Position numbers and translations under genes: made by a program
NCBI GenBank assembly: GCA_918807975.1
Contig: OU964932.1
Coordinates: 17,019,501-17,083,500 of the forward strand
Length of the DNA stretch: 64,000 nt
Direction of reading: 5' to 3'
From: Aplidium turbinatum
Taxonomy: Eukaryota > Chordata > Ascidiacea > Aplousobranchia > Polyclinidae
Notes under the pieces: model-generated
The model's database searches: none
What the model was told of the DNA's origin: nothing
The model's input: the letters and a program-made list of their open reading frames with translations, nothing else
In this document: in pieces, positions 1 to 11,112 of the stretch
Layout of the letters: each line of letters starts with the position of its first letter
Numbering within the stretch: position 1 is the stretch's first letter

Positions 1-305
1 GGATTCGTTCACTTGAATCTTCAAGCACAGATCGATTGTCTTTAATCTTTTTTCTTGCCAATGAATGTCAATGTTGTTTTTTCTTCAGAACCAACAAAGA
101 AACGCCTTTAATTTTTAGCTTGAAGTTCTTCAGTACCAACTGAGAAGAAATGTCTTTAATTTTCTTTTGCTTCTGTAGACTACCAACCAACAAGATCTTC
201 TTTTATTATTTCTTTGCTTCTGTAGCCTACCAACCAACAACTTCGTCTTTATTATTTTGCTTCAGTACCAAACACTAGACAGAGTAACGTCTTTTATTTT
301 TTATG
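1..305. repeat. Degenerate tandem repeat, about six units of ~45 bp
   Basis: Units of roughly 43-48 bp recur from the window edge to about 305. Each has a TCTTCAG/TTCTGTAG start, an ACCAACNAACAA or ACCAACT core and a CTTTAATTTT or CTTTTATTATT tail; clear unit starts lie near 82, 127, 171, 215 and 260. Identity between units is modest. No coding potential seen. The array may continue upstream of the window. Confidence 0.6.
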
Positions 306-908
306 GTCACAGCGGTAAACCATAATCTCTTCGTGGGAAAATTGTAACGTAAGATTCCCGAATCCGTTCGTCTGTATGTAATGACCGAAAAACAAACACT
401 CTTTTGAAACGTCTTTTCAAAAAGTGTATTCCTGTAAAATTAGCCCGCGGCTATGGAAATTGAGATGCAACACCGTACACCACTGAAAAATTGTCACTAC
501 GATACAAACTACTTAGATAAAAGACGGAAATTTTGTCCAGCCAGCAGCACTAAGCGAAACAGTTAAATTTGCGACTAACTTCAAGCAACAATTTTACGAA
601 TGATCAGAATACATGGCAATATCTCAAACTCACGTACGCAGTTATGTGACGCAATAATCCATATGCATTGTGAAGTAATTCTCAACAGGTGTGATACAAG
701 TCTTACGAACGATGGTGCAATCTCTGCTCATGTTTTAGGAATTTCCATGACGTAAGATTCAGTAGACCTGAACGGTTTTATATGACGTTTGATTTGTACA
801 GAGATTGGCGTAACAACGGTATATAATTATGAAGAGCCGACCAGCCAAAAATCATTTCGGTCATCCACATAACGATGAGTAAATGTTTTTTGATGAGTTA
901 GTAAATAG
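306..908. other. Non-coding, nothing recognised
   Basis: No long open frame, transposon end or RNA gene could be recognised. There is a TATATAAT-like stretch near 820, but no supported gene follows at a fixed distance, so it is not called a promoter. Confidence 0.5.
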
Positions 909-1247
909 TTGGCATTGATGGTTTTTCGCAGACTAAATAACTATATACTGACACTACGTAAGAGGGGACAATCTTTGGTCTCCATTGAAGACATCATAAG
1001 ACCTTTTTTTCTATTAATGGACGAAGAATGGTGCAGCAGTGATGATGTGATCTGTGGGTGTTCCTCAACCCCACGCTTGCCGGAAGATGACGGCGCCGTT
1101 CCGCATTGGAGCATGACTGAAAAGAAAGCTCGGGACGCCATTGCGGAGATCATTGAGATGCTTGATAGGGGAAGACCAATAGGACTAGTTTTAGAATCTG
1201 AGATGAAGGAATGTGTGGTGCTTGCATCATATGCAAGAAGATGTTAA
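909..1247 (+). CDS. Unassigned open frame, 112 codons
   Basis: I do not recognise this protein. The frame reads as an acidic, partly helical polypeptide (IEDIIRPFFLLMDEEW near residues 27-42; EKKARDAIAEIIEMLDRG near residues 71-88). A second frame immediately downstream (about 1210-1374) also reads protein-like (CVVCLHHMQED..., then DVYDQLAQQRIGAREHL). This may mean one decayed coding segment with a frame change, or chance. No splice sites, promoter or homologous domain was identified. It could be an old transposon fragment. Confidence 0.2.
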   Translation: MALMVFRRLNNYILTLRKRGQSLVSIEDIIRPFFLLMDEEWCSSDDVICGCSSTPRLPEDDGAVPHWSMTEKKARDAIAEIIEMLDRGRPIGLVLESEMKECVVLASYARRC

Positions 1248-1588
1248 AGATGTTGATCCAAAGCCCATAAGGTGGTAAACAGAGATGTTTATGATCAATT
1301 GGCCCAGCAACGGATTGGGGCCAGAGAGCACTTAGTCACACACCTCAGAAGTATTAAAAAGTCCAATTTTTCATAACAAAACATGGTTAAATTTTAAAAC
1401 GCTCTCAATGATATTCTCTCAACTTAGCCTACTTAGGCTACTTTTGGATTTTTTTGTTCTAGCAATTTTTTCAGAAGGCTAAACATTAGGTATGTAAATA
1501 AAGCAAGCAAGATAGCCTACTGTAGCTGACGTGGTTACTTCTATATTTTTATCACATCCGTGCAGGCATTCGTGTTATTTCCTTTCAG

Positions 1589-3612
1589 AATGCAAAGCTG
1601 GCGAAATTCCCACTCATTGCAAAAGTGCTTGTAGAAAGACGTGTTTCAACCATAATTATCACAATTCCAGTCTTTGTGAAACTGATAATTGTGAATCGGG
1701 TGAGTTTGTCTAAGAATTTATGCATAGTTTGATAAATTAACCTAAAAATTAATCGATTTGATTGTAGGCCTATTATAATTAACTAACATGAATAGTTGGA
1801 TAATATAATTATACAGTATAGATGATATACCAGACACAAAAGTTCAGTTTCATGTTTTATTTCCGACCACTAAAGCAAAAAGTATTACTTGCCACAACAC
1901 AGCAGTGGTCTGGAAAAACTAGACAGATTGAGCCAAGCAAGTAAAAACAACAGTCCCTTAGAAAATTGCCAAGTTCTATAAATATCATTCATATTTCCGT
2001 CATTAATAAACCAATTAAGTAACCTGTCTTATTTTGCGCGTTGGATCGTATCGGCTTGTTTATCTAATCTGCAGTTTCATACAAGATGAAATAACAAGAA
2101 TTCTTGGCATAAGCCCTCCACTTTGTTTGCAACCGTCTACTCTAGAGAATTTTATGTTCAAACACAGGCAATTTTCTTCAGGTTGTGAATGTGATCCGAG
2201 TCTTGTACGGAACCCTGCGGGTGATTGCGTGCCGCCAAGCAACTGCACATGTCTTGCAGAGGTAAGTTTTCTCTTAACCTTGACAACATGATGCTACAAC
2301 CGTGCTATGTAAAATAAGTTAAACCAGAGCTTTTCAAACTTTTATTATGAGCGACTCCGTTTCGGAAAATAACTTTGTATGCGAACCCTTGGTGGACAAT
2401 TTCCAATGTAGCCTATACCGGGTACCACCAACTGTAGGCCCATTTAAATTTGCTTGGCGACCTTAAAATTATGATTTGCGGCCCCATTTGGAAGCACTGA
2501 GTTAAACAATAATTAATAGCTATACAATACTTTATGATTGTGCGGCACACTAAAGCTTATGGCGTAGCGAATAACTATATAGCCTATACTTATCACGAAG
2601 TCCAATGAGTTTGTTTTAGTTCAATGATCACCAAATTGACCTATGCATTAAGCCTTTCTCAAAACAACAATGATTCTGTAATTTTCCACGAAAACTGCTT
2701 CTGATAGGAAAGAGGAAGCAGACAAAAATTTGCAGTAACCTTCAGAGAAGGAGGCTAAACAGTTGTGCTATCGACTGTAGGACGTAACACTTCAACGATG
2801 CACACTTCAAAATGCATTATTTAGTATCATATAGTAATTAATTAAAATAAGATAATTCGTTAACCCTTCAAAATATTGAATACTTTCTCTTGTAGCCTAT
2901 CTCAAAATACTATTGACTCACGAGGTGTGCGCTTGAGCAACGCATTTCAAGACTGCTCTCCATTCAGCGGCACCTAGTGAGTGGAATAATTTCCCGGCAA
3001 CAACACTTCAGCAATCGGAAAACTTCACTCTGTCAATCTCGGTAACTAGCCCTGCGTCGTCGTCGTGTAAGCGTCTGGGGCCGAGCCCGAAGGTCTATCC
3101 TTTTACCACCCCAGATTCCCGGCCCTGCGTCAAAAGTCTCTACAAGGATGGGAAACAACCAGGAATAACCAATCAAGGCTTTGTCAGTTCGAGAATAAAG
3201 ATTCAAAACCAACCAACCAACCTACTCGCATAGTAGCCTAACATGTTGCAAAAAATTTGGAGTCAGGTAGTTGAATTATTCAGGATTTTAGCCAGTAAAT
3301 TAGACAATTTTAAGTTAATCAATTAGCCCATACAGACAATATTGAACTAAAACATTTATTTCAACAGAATGCCTTTGGGCTATTATTTTTAAAGGAATGA
3401 TTGTAGCTTTAGTCTAGATTTCTTTCAAGTGTAGCCTATACCGGTAACATTAATCCTACAAATAAAGTATTACCTATTAAATGTTACAGACCTACCTAAC
3501 ACCGTTCACATGCGACTCTCGATGCACCTGTGGTGATGACAATCTGCCACTATGCATGCCGTTCCAGTGTGATGAACAGTGTGTGACGGCTGATGACATA
3601 GGGACTTGTCCG
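1589..3612 (+). CDS. Secreted Cys-rich protein with TIL domain, partial (three exons)
   Basis: Three exons with AG/GT boundaries and compatible phases: 1589-1699 (ends phase 1), 2182-2261 (ends phase 0), 3490-3612 (ends phase 0). Exons 1 and 2 together encode a trypsin-inhibitor-like (TIL) cysteine-rich domain: CKAGEIPTHCKSACRKTC, then NCESGCECDPSLVRNPAGDC and CVPPSNCTC. The spacing C-x-C followed by VRN..G.CV..S.C is typical of TIL modules in zonadhesin, SCO-spondin, IgGFc-binding protein and von Willebrand-like proteins. Exon 3 adds eight more cysteines (TCDSRCTCGDDNLPLC, FQCDEQC) and resembles no domain I can name. TIL domains are extracellular and disulphide-bonded. The exon starting at 1589 begins with two bases that complete a codon, so there must be upstream exons; signal peptide and 3' exons were not found. 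The hAT at 2325 and the SINE at 2917 lie in the intron between exons 2 and 3. Confidence 0.7.
2325..2499. mobile_element. hAT MITE, 175 bp, exact TSD
   Basis: Ends CAGAGCTTTTCAAA and TTTGGAAGCACTG are imperfect inverted repeats. They are flanked by the exact 8-bp duplication AGTTAAAC (2317-2324 and 2500-2507). Non-coding. It lies in an intron of the TIL-domain gene. Confidence 0.88.
2917..3225 (+). repeat. SINE-A copy 1, 5'-truncated, (AACC)n tail
   Basis: Matches the body of SINE-A copies at 10159, 45165 and 51190: GGTGTGCGCTTGAGCAACGC, then CTCTCCATTCAG, TTCACTCTGTCAATCTC and a tail of AACCAACCAACC. The tRNA-like head is missing. An extra ~64-bp segment near 3059-3130 is bounded by direct repeats CCCTGCGTC and is absent from the other copies. 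Confidence 0.8.
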
Positions 3613-5070
3613 GTAAGAATTGACACGTGACTAACGAATTGAGCAAGAAGCAGCGTACAAGCCGTCTCCAAGGAGAACTTATTTTTTAAGAAACGCTAGA
3701 TTTTTGCTTGTATTCCATACCAAAAATATAGCGTTTCCTAAAAAAATGTGGCCATTGGGAGTGTCACCACTTTGCCTGCGCTTGATCTTATTGCAATAAT
3801 GCGCACCTCCAGCACACCCGTTTATTTAAAGATGTAGGCCAAAGCCAGTATAAAATGTTACTTTCACGTAAGACCACGATTATCTTTGCTATGGGACTTT
3901 AGTAACAAATGATTTTATTTGAAAGATTATTTTGTGTTTTTTCTAAAAGTCAGGATCCTATTGAGGTTAAGTTTGTGTTTTTATGTTTCAGGTACCCCCT
4001 TAATGGATACAACAATAAACGAACATATTTTTTACTCAAGAAAACATTGTTATTGTGATTATTTTTGCAGTGTGCAATTCCGTAAGCTTAGGCTACTTAT
4101 ATTCTTATAGGTAACTAAAACCTTTATTTTTGATCTGAGTTATAGATACGTTATAATACGTTATGGAAACATGGCAGTCTATAGACCTATAACTTACACA
4201 CGTCATGCCAACGTACAAACTTCAGATTTGACTGAAGGCTGGTCTGCTACGCTTGATAGCAGTCAGAATTGCCAACATGAGTTCTCGATTGAGTAGGCTA
4301 GTTAGCCTAGTTGATAACTATAGCATGTACTATAAGCTATAGTCTATATTTTGAGTGATTTTGTGCTAGGCCACTGTGCATAATAAACTAAGATTTTGGT
4401 ATTTGTGCTGAAAATCAGAGGAGCATCTGGAAACAGGACAGGGCTTTGTTAGCCTATTTTTTTTTCAGGCGTTTTACAATAATGAAGATTCATTAGGCCT
4501 AATCACCGTCCAGAAATTGAATTTCTGATCATAAGTTTGAGATCAAAAATACACCAGTCCCTAGTCATTAAGTTATTGTAGATTTTCACATTGGCAAGGC
4601 CTGTTTATGAAGATCGCAATGAACGTAAATTTTCTTGTTTGGTGGAGAAGTAGTCCAAAGCATCCCCTCATACCTAGCTGTGAATTATTGCAGCAACATC
4701 CCGAGCACATCTGTGGTAGGGATGATCCGAGAATGATGTCTACATGTGTGAGTTTATTGCAGAAATACCAATCAATCTTCAAGCCATCAGAACTCAAAAA
4801 GTTGACTAATTGCTCGGTAGGCCATGCATTCCGAGCTTTATTACAACAACAGCTGCCTAAACCTGATACAAAGCAAAAATGACCTAAGGAGCTGCAAGTG
4901 ATAGGCCATTCAAGACAAAAAGAAAATGAATCCTGCCGACTCGTTTTTTTAAAAACAGGGCTTTTCATCTTACTCTGTTGCATACTTTAGGCTACCTTCG
5001 TCTCCTCTACTTAACCATGGCCGACTGTAGGCTACCGTGGCTATAAGTTGCTAAATCTGTTGCTATAGGC
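3613..5070. other. Intergenic or intronic, no supported gene
   Basis: A 91-codon frame at 4607-4882 (+) and a 136-codon frame at 4573-4983 (-) overlap each other and neither resembles a known family. No exon of the TIL-domain gene downstream of 3612 could be recognised. Confidence 0.4.
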
Positions 5071-6408
5071 CAGGGGTCACCAAATGGCGGCCCGCGGGCC
5101 GCATGCGGCCCGCCACGCTGCATCGCTGCGGCCCGCGGAAGGTATCAGCGTACAAGTATAACAAAAAATACTTTTCTTGAGGAGTTAATGAGCACCAAGG
5201 CAAAAAATACTTTCCGGGAAGCATATTTTAGCTTTGCATACGATTCCACCGACCGACCAATCAGATTATAGTTTTAGGTGGGGGTTGCTTAAAGTTATTC
5301 CAATGCGATGTTCAGCCACACTGCCCTAGTTGTTGATTAAAACGTTTCTTTTCGAATTTCGAAATTGTCTGTGAGCATAGGGTTGCTTATTTTAAGTTTG
5401 CAAATGTCATGTAAACACTAGTGTGCGTTTCACCGTTATTGTGTTTCATGAGCAGTATTCCCTGTATGCAAGTTTTTGTTGGCAAAATAGGTCGGTGTGC
5501 CAACTCAATTTATAATAAATTGGCAAAATATTATATATAGATTTAAAGACTTTTTCTGATTGTATTATGAAAATATTTAGCTTAGTACTGCAAAACGTTT
5601 TTTTTTTAAAGAAATATGGAACGTGTCACGATTTTGCGTGTCACCCTTGCGCGGGGCCATGCTAATCTTCTCTGTATCGTTCCGATTTTAGTATATGTTC
5701 TGCCGAAGCAAGTACTGCAAAATGTTGTTAATCAACAATTCTTGCCATGCTGATAAGCACCGTAAGTGAGAGTTGTCAATAATAAAATAAAGACGGTTTT
5801 ATTGACTCTCACAAAAAGGATGAAAAACCAACTCATTGCTTTTTTAGAGGGAAGACTGTTCATGAATTACGATAAAATTACGATTTTTTGGTGATTTCCA
5901 CAAGCGTTTGTTTCATGGTACCTGGTTTCTTTTTCCCTGTTATTGGAGCCTATTTTTCGCTGATATGTTTGCAGGTCACTATTGTTGCCTGTATTGCGAT
6001 GTGTCAAACATTTCCTTTTTCACTGAAAGTCTGAAACTGTTAATTGCAAGATATCTTTTGCGAAGTAAAGTAACAACAACACCACTCTTGCTTGGCGATG
6101 AATATTCTGATGAAACCGCTCGCCTCGCTATGAGTGCACAAAACAAGTGGCCTCGTTTATTAGGCATTGTTTAAAAAAGTCAAAAGTGTTGTAAAAGGAG
6201 CTTGGCCTGGCAGTAGCGTTGTTCGATTAATTTTGTTGCTGCGGTATTCGAACATAAGTATGAACAACATGTAACGCTGGATACTGGGTACAAAATGCGT
6301 TCTTTTCTAGCATAAGAGTCAACCTACCTATCATTTTATTAGTGCGGCCCGCCACAGCTCTCCTTAGTGCCAAAGTGGCCCGCATGCAAAAAAGGTTGGT
6401 GACCCCTG
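5071..6408. mobile_element. hAT element, 1.34 kb, exact TSD
   Basis: Ends CAGGGGTCACCAAATGGC and AAGGTTGGTGACCCCTG are inverted repeats, flanked by the exact 8-bp duplication CTATAGGC (5063-5070, 6409-6416). Subterminal GC-rich CGGCCCGC blocks occur at both ends. A frame at about 5990-6174 (+) reads protein-like (SLKLLIARYLLRSK, DEYSDETARLAMSAQNKW) and may be remnant transposase, but I cannot assign it. The element carries the U6-like insertion at 5598-5710. Confidence 0.92.
5598..5710 (-). pseudogene. U6 snRNA retrocopy
   Basis: Read on the minus strand this is a near-complete U6 spliceosomal RNA: TGCTTCGGCAGAACATATAC, AACGATACAGAGAAGATTAG (contains the ACAGAGA box), CATGGCCCCGCGCAAGG and CGTTCCATATTTCTTT. 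Compared with the familiar metazoan U6 sequence, one U is missing in CCCCUGCGC and there are scattered substitutions near the 3' end. The 3' end runs into an A-tract (T-tract on +). The whole is flanked by a direct repeat AGTACTGCAAAA at 5584-5595 and 5711-5722. The tail and duplication show target-primed retroposition by LINE machinery rather than a Pol III gene; no upstream promoter is expected to have been copied. Confidence 0.85.
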
Positions 6409-6809
6409 CTATAGGCCATAACACGTGTAGGCTAATTAGCCATCGGATTTTTTCTTTTATGCGCCATACATTTTGCAGCGCGCCAAAAATTGCGTTTTTT
6501 GCGAGTTGTGTAGCCTAAGCAACGAGCCGTGTTCGATACAACCCAACGATCACAGAACACAATAAACTGAGTCAGCAGTGTAATAAAGCGTAAAATTGTC
6601 GAAAGCATTATGAAAAATAGACCTAACTTATAGAAACTTGTGACGTCTTTTTACACAATTTCGAGCAAACATAATCGAAAACTAGCCTACGCCTATCAAA
6701 ATTTTTTTTTATTACAGAAATACATAGGAGTAATTCCGGAACAAATTAGACTTAATAAGCGGGTGGGCCAATTAACCGTGGGCTTATAGGCCTAATTAGG
6801 CTACTTTGA

Positions 6810-6905
6810 TGTTGAATCTTTATCCTCGGACTGACAAAGTCTTTGATAGTGAAGTTTTTCCGATTGTTGTTGCTGGGGAATTAGAGCCAAACCAGCGTCT
6901 CGTGA
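6810..6905 (-). repeat. SINE-A fragment, degenerate
   Basis: Short, diverged match to the tail half of SINE-A in reverse: TTGAATCTTTATCCTCGGACTGA followed by AGTGAAGTTTTTCCGATTGTTG. Head not found. Confidence 0.55.
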
Positions 6906-7084
6906 TCTTCAGTAGGGCACAAATAATTAATTAGTAGCTTATAGGAAGTAGACCTAGAGCAGGGGTGTCCAATCTTTTTGGCCAAAGGGCCACATGTAGT
7001 TTACGAATGGTTGCGCGGGCCACTTGAGTATTTACTGCTAATTTGTAATCTTAAAAATGAGTAAAGTAAACAATATCACACCAA

Positions 7085-8640
7085 ATCAGAAGAATCGGTT
7101 TATTTAAATACAGAGCTTTCGCCACACAAGTGTGGCTTCATCAGTATAAACTGCAACAATAATAAAGAATGATATACTATTAAGATGGTTATAAAATTTA
7201 ATGAAAGTGGTAAAAAAGTAGATAATATAGTAAAGAAATAGAAAAGATCAAATATTATACATAACTATAAGACTTTAGGTCAATACACTAGATAATAAGA
7301 TGATAATCAACATGTAAAAATTCAAATCTATTAAAATTGTAATTGGAGAGAACTTTAGAGAAAATTGGAGAGAACTTTTAACTATAAAACTAGTTTCTAC
7401 GTATTGTAGCTCCTATCATTTGTCTGACTTCTAACGATGACATAGCCTACACTATTTATTATTGTGATAGCAAGGAATGAAAACAAACTGAACTGCTAAT
7501 TCAAAGAATGTTGAGATGCAAACAAACTGAACCGCTAATTTAAACAGAACTAAATTCTAAGAATGTTGAGATGCAATGACATTGGCATAGCAACGATAGG
7601 TTAAAAGTAAAAATGCATTTCAATAATGATGTCATAATGAAAATTTTATATTAGAAATGAATTAAAAATGAACAAGGGAGTAGTAAAGAAAAAAACGTAT
7701 TGAAATGTTTAAATCAATTAGTGAAAGAAAAGAACATCTAAATCTAAAACGAGAGAATTAGGAAAATAGACAAAACAAGAAGGTCTAAAAAGTAGTTAGT
7801 AAAAAGATCGTCAGTAAAAGAGTGATAAGATTGTTTATTCTCTAATGTTTATCCCAGTAGGTTCTTGTGAGTGAAGTGTTTTAATCCAAAATTGTTCTTT
7901 AGTTTTTCTATATTCACACGTTTTGTTAAGTTTATCAATGGCAATGGCGTGAAAATCAACAGTGGTATGATTTTGTGTGTTGAAATGTGAAGCAACAGCT
8001 GTGTTTTTATTGTTTTTGATGTCTCGTAAGTGTTCACTAATTCTGATTTTAAATTTGCGTCCAGTTTCTCCAACGTATTGTTGGAAACATTTTTGGCAAG
8101 TAATTAAATAAATGATGTTAGAAGAATCACAATTAACTGACTGGAAAATTTTAAACTGTTTATTTGTAACACTGCTGGAAAAGTTTTCGCAAGGATTAGA
8201 ATGAGCACAAGTGGAACAACTTTTTCTGTTACAATGAGTGAAACCAGGTGGGGTCAAGGTGGAATGTAAAGGTTTAAGGTTAGTTTTGACTAGAAGATCA
8301 CGAAGAGTAGGGCATCTTTTGTAAGCAGGAAGTGGAGGATCCGGAAATAAAGTTTTCAAATTTTCATCAATTTTTAAAATGTAATCAAATTTATTAAATA
8401 CTTTTTTGATGTTAGGAAGTGAGGGATGATATGTGGTGACGAATGGTAGAGTTAGTGGTTTTTATTAGACTTTGTTGCTCAAGAAGACTTTCACGATTCA
8501 TTGCTTTAGCTTTATTAATGGCATCAGTTACGATTTTAGTTTTGTAATTTCGTGTTTTGAGATGAATGCTTAAAATTTGGGTGTGTTTATCTGTGTGTTT
8601 ATCTGTTAAAAATGACTGTCTGATAATTTCTAATTAAAAC
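7085..8640 (-). mobile_element. Penelope-like retroelement, 5'-truncated
   Basis: A minus-strand frame ending at 7835 encodes the C-terminal GIY-YIG endonuclease of Penelope-like elements. The motifs are IIYLITCQKCFQQYVGET, then RKFKIRISEHLRDI, VASHFNTQNH and a Cys-rich CNRKSCSTCAHSNPC in front. Coding similarity continues upstream to about 8600 (KAKAMNRESLLEQQSLI). The reverse transcriptase core is not in the window, so the copy is broken and 5'-truncated. The 3' side (7085-7160) has the hammerhead-like motif annotated separately. It is nested in the hAT at 6960-9360 and therefore younger than it. Confidence 0.85.
7096..7152 (-). ncRNA. Hammerhead-ribozyme-like core of the Penelope-like element
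   Basis: On the minus strand: CTGATGA (7138-7144), one extra A, a 6-bp stem GCCACA/TGTGGC with a CUUG tetraloop (7121-7136), then GAAA (7117-7120). Flanking GTTTAT (7146-7151) pairs with ATAAAC (7098-7103) as a possible stem I. Stem III would be very short, as reported for hammerheads in Penelope-like elements. Sequence and position fit; activity is not shown, and the single unpaired A before stem II is atypical. Confidence 0.55.
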
Positions 8641-9539
8641 CCTTACACCCAAATTTTAATCTTAGAAATGTGTTTGTACATTTTATGGGTTATATAAGAA
8701 GAGTGAAGTTAGTTTTGAAGTGGTTTAAGGTTTTTAGTTGAAAGCAAGCCAGCAGCAAAGCGTAAAAAATGTCAAATTGGCAATTGACCCTTCTGATGTT
8801 GCCGGAACAGCGTAGTTGCGCGTCCGGTAATGTATTGTCCGGCTGTCCCTATAGGTTCCTCGACGAAAAACTTGCTCGCACAAGTAAGTGCTGCCGAATA
8901 ATGATGTCACGAAAACTGCCAATCTATGAATCCTCTGATCTTTTTCTTAAAAAACAATTTTTTTTGTAAAATTCTAGCAATAGAAAGTTTTGAACTTCTC
9001 TCGCTAAAAGCAAGAAATGTTGCTGATTGACTGACTCTTGAAGCACCAGTAGGCTACTATTACGTGAAAAAGGGTGGACGTAACAATGTGGAAAATGTGA
9101 TGCGTAACAATGTGCATTGTGATACAATAAAATTAACTTGAACAGTTGCGCACCCCATGCACTAGAGATTATAGAGTAGGCTAATAGAGAAAGAAAGCAA
9201 ACAATAAATGCCAATTTATCGGAATGTAAGTTCGCCATAAATTACGTTGGCGATTGAGTTGATTATATAATATATGTCATTTCGAAAAATATCACGCGGG
9301 CCACTCAGAACCTTCTCGCGGGCCACATGTGGCCCGCGAGCCACGGGTTGGACGCCCCTGACCTAGAGGCTACTGTATTTTAATACTGGGTAACTTTAAA
9401 GTTCAACGAAACCATTATCATACTTTTTAATTTTAATATTGTTAAAATCAGAAAATTCTGGTTATAGGCTAATTGTAATTTTTGATTGAATTGTAGCGGG
9501 ATTGTCACTGTGGGCTTGGCTTTAATGAGGCAGTAGGCT

Positions 9540-9709
9540 CAGTGGCGTAACTAGGGGGGTGGACCGCCCCGGGAGCACTTTCAGACTACAATTTTTTATT
9601 TTGATTATAATCTGATAAAAAAACGCATTTCATTTTCACATGCTTTTTCTTGAAGGGGCGGCAAAATCTGAATCCGCCCCGGGCAGCACATTCCCTAGCT
9701 ACGCCACTG
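9540..9709. mobile_element. hAT MITE, 170 bp
   Basis: Ends CAGTGGCGTAACTAGG and CCTAGCTACGCCACTG are inverted repeats. Flanks AGTAGGCT and AGTAGGCC match at 7 of 8 bases. Subterminal CCGCCCCGGG occurs near both ends. Non-coding. Confidence 0.88.
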
Positions 9710-10158
9710 AGTAGGCCACACGCTAGCTGCTACACAAAACACTTCAAGTTAGCCCAAATTGTAGTTTTGTGATCAGAGGCGTAGCAACCGCCCTCCGATC
9801 GGAGGGGGCCCCGCAAGGAATGAGGGCCCCTCCACCGAAGTTTTTGGAAGACTACCGTACCGAAATATAGGCTAACCACGTGGTCACAAACGCACGCGAA
9901 ATGGCAGAGCTCATTGGTATTGAACAGGTGTTTTCAAAAAACACGATACGATGTAGGAAGAGAATGTTTGGTTAAGAATGTGCTGATGATTCGAATCGTC
10001 CTTCTGCTGAAGAAAAATCAAATCGCAATTTTTCTTGTTCTCACTGATCAGGCTACGTCTTTTGTTTCTTTGCGCTTTGACCAACTCGTGGAGTGGTAGC
10101 CTACAAGTTGTTTGAATTTCTGTGCAACGCTAGCAGCCTGAAAAAGTGTCTCAGAGAA

Positions 10159-10475
10159 AATGGTTGGGTTGGTTGGTTTTGAATCTTTAGCCTATCCTCG
10201 GACTGATCGGCAAAGCCTTAATTGGTTATTCCTGGTAGTTTCGCATACGGTAGCCTACTTGTAGAGGCTCTTGACGTAGGGCCGGTTACCGAGATTGGCA
10301 GAGTGAAGTTTTCCGATTATTGAAGTGTTGTTGCCAGGAAATTATTCCATCCTTTAGGTGCCGCGGAATGGAGAGCAGTCCTGAAATGCGTTGCTCAAGC
10401 GCACACCCCGAGAGTCGAACTTACGCCGCGTGGTCTTGAGCGGGCACGTAACCACTGAGCTAATGGGGCGGACAA
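10159..10475 (-). repeat. SINE-A copy, full length, reverse orientation
   Basis: Starts on this strand with the tail (TTGGGTTGGTTGGTTTTGAA) and ends with the tRNA-like head in reverse (GAGAGTCGAACTTACGCCGC, then ACCACTGAGCTAATGGGGC). The TCGAA block is the reverse of a B box and GAGCTAATGG the reverse of an A box. It sits inside the hAT at 9774. Confidence 0.82.
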
Positions 10476-10926
10476 TGGAACTGGACAATCACTGCAAAAA
10501 AATTAAAAGAAAAATGCGAGACATTGATGACAACGAACTAATAATGAAATTGAATCGTTTTATTTATGTCATCGGAAAAAAGAGAGGACTTGTCACGGCA
10601 AGCATTTTTTTAACGTGCAAGAACAGCCTTCAGGAGATATATTCGAATCTTTGCATTTGCACCAGAATTCTTCTCACCGACCACGCCAGTTACTGTCGCA
10701 AGCGCTGAAAGGGCCATCAGCAAAATGAAACTGATCAAGAATATCCTGCGCTTAACCGTGGCAGATGACAGGCTTTCTGCTTTTGCAATTACCATCGAAA
10801 ACAAGATTGCCAAATCCCTGGACTATGACCCATTACAATTTGCGCAGAACAATTACTCGAAAGAAGAGCTTTGTGTAATTATGGAATAAGCTTATATGTC
10901 CACACGGTCACTGTAGACCTATGTAT

Positions 10927-11112
10927 AGTAGTATACACAGTGGTGGGCGCAGCTAATGTAAAAGTTAGCTTTCAAAAAAGAAATCAGCGGATTTCCAATA
11001 AATTTACTTACGCTAACGAGTCCGCTAAAATTTCTAAATATTAGCGAAAATGCTAATCCTCTAACCAAAGCGTTAGCTTCGCTAATTCTTAGCGGTTTGC
11101 GGAACTGTGCCC
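10927..11112. mobile_element. Probable small MITE
   Basis: CACAGTGGTGGGCGCAG at the left and CTGTGCCCTCTACTGTG at the right pair as imperfect inverted repeats. The interior is AT-rich with repeated GCTAA/TTAGC words. No convincing 8-bp duplication was seen, so family is uncertain. Confidence 0.5.

Larger units (their letters stand above)
6960..9360. mobile_element. hAT element, 2.4 kb, exact TSD, with nested Penelope-like fragment
   Basis: Ends CAGGGGTGTCCAATC and GGGTTGGACGCCCCTG pair as inverted repeats. The exact 8-bp duplication ACCTAGAG flanks it (6952-6959, 9361-9368). GGGCCACATGT subterminal motifs occur at both ends. About 1.55 kb of its length is the Penelope-like insertion at 7085-8640. 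No transposase frame was recognised in the remaining hAT sequence. Confidence 0.92.

Noticed and set aside
4573-4983. 136-codon minus-strand gene
   Set aside because: It overlaps an equally open plus-strand frame, has no family resemblance and no splice or promoter context.
10391-10708. 105-codon plus-strand gene
   Set aside because: The first third is antisense to a SINE head; the rest is decayed hAT transposase already annotated.
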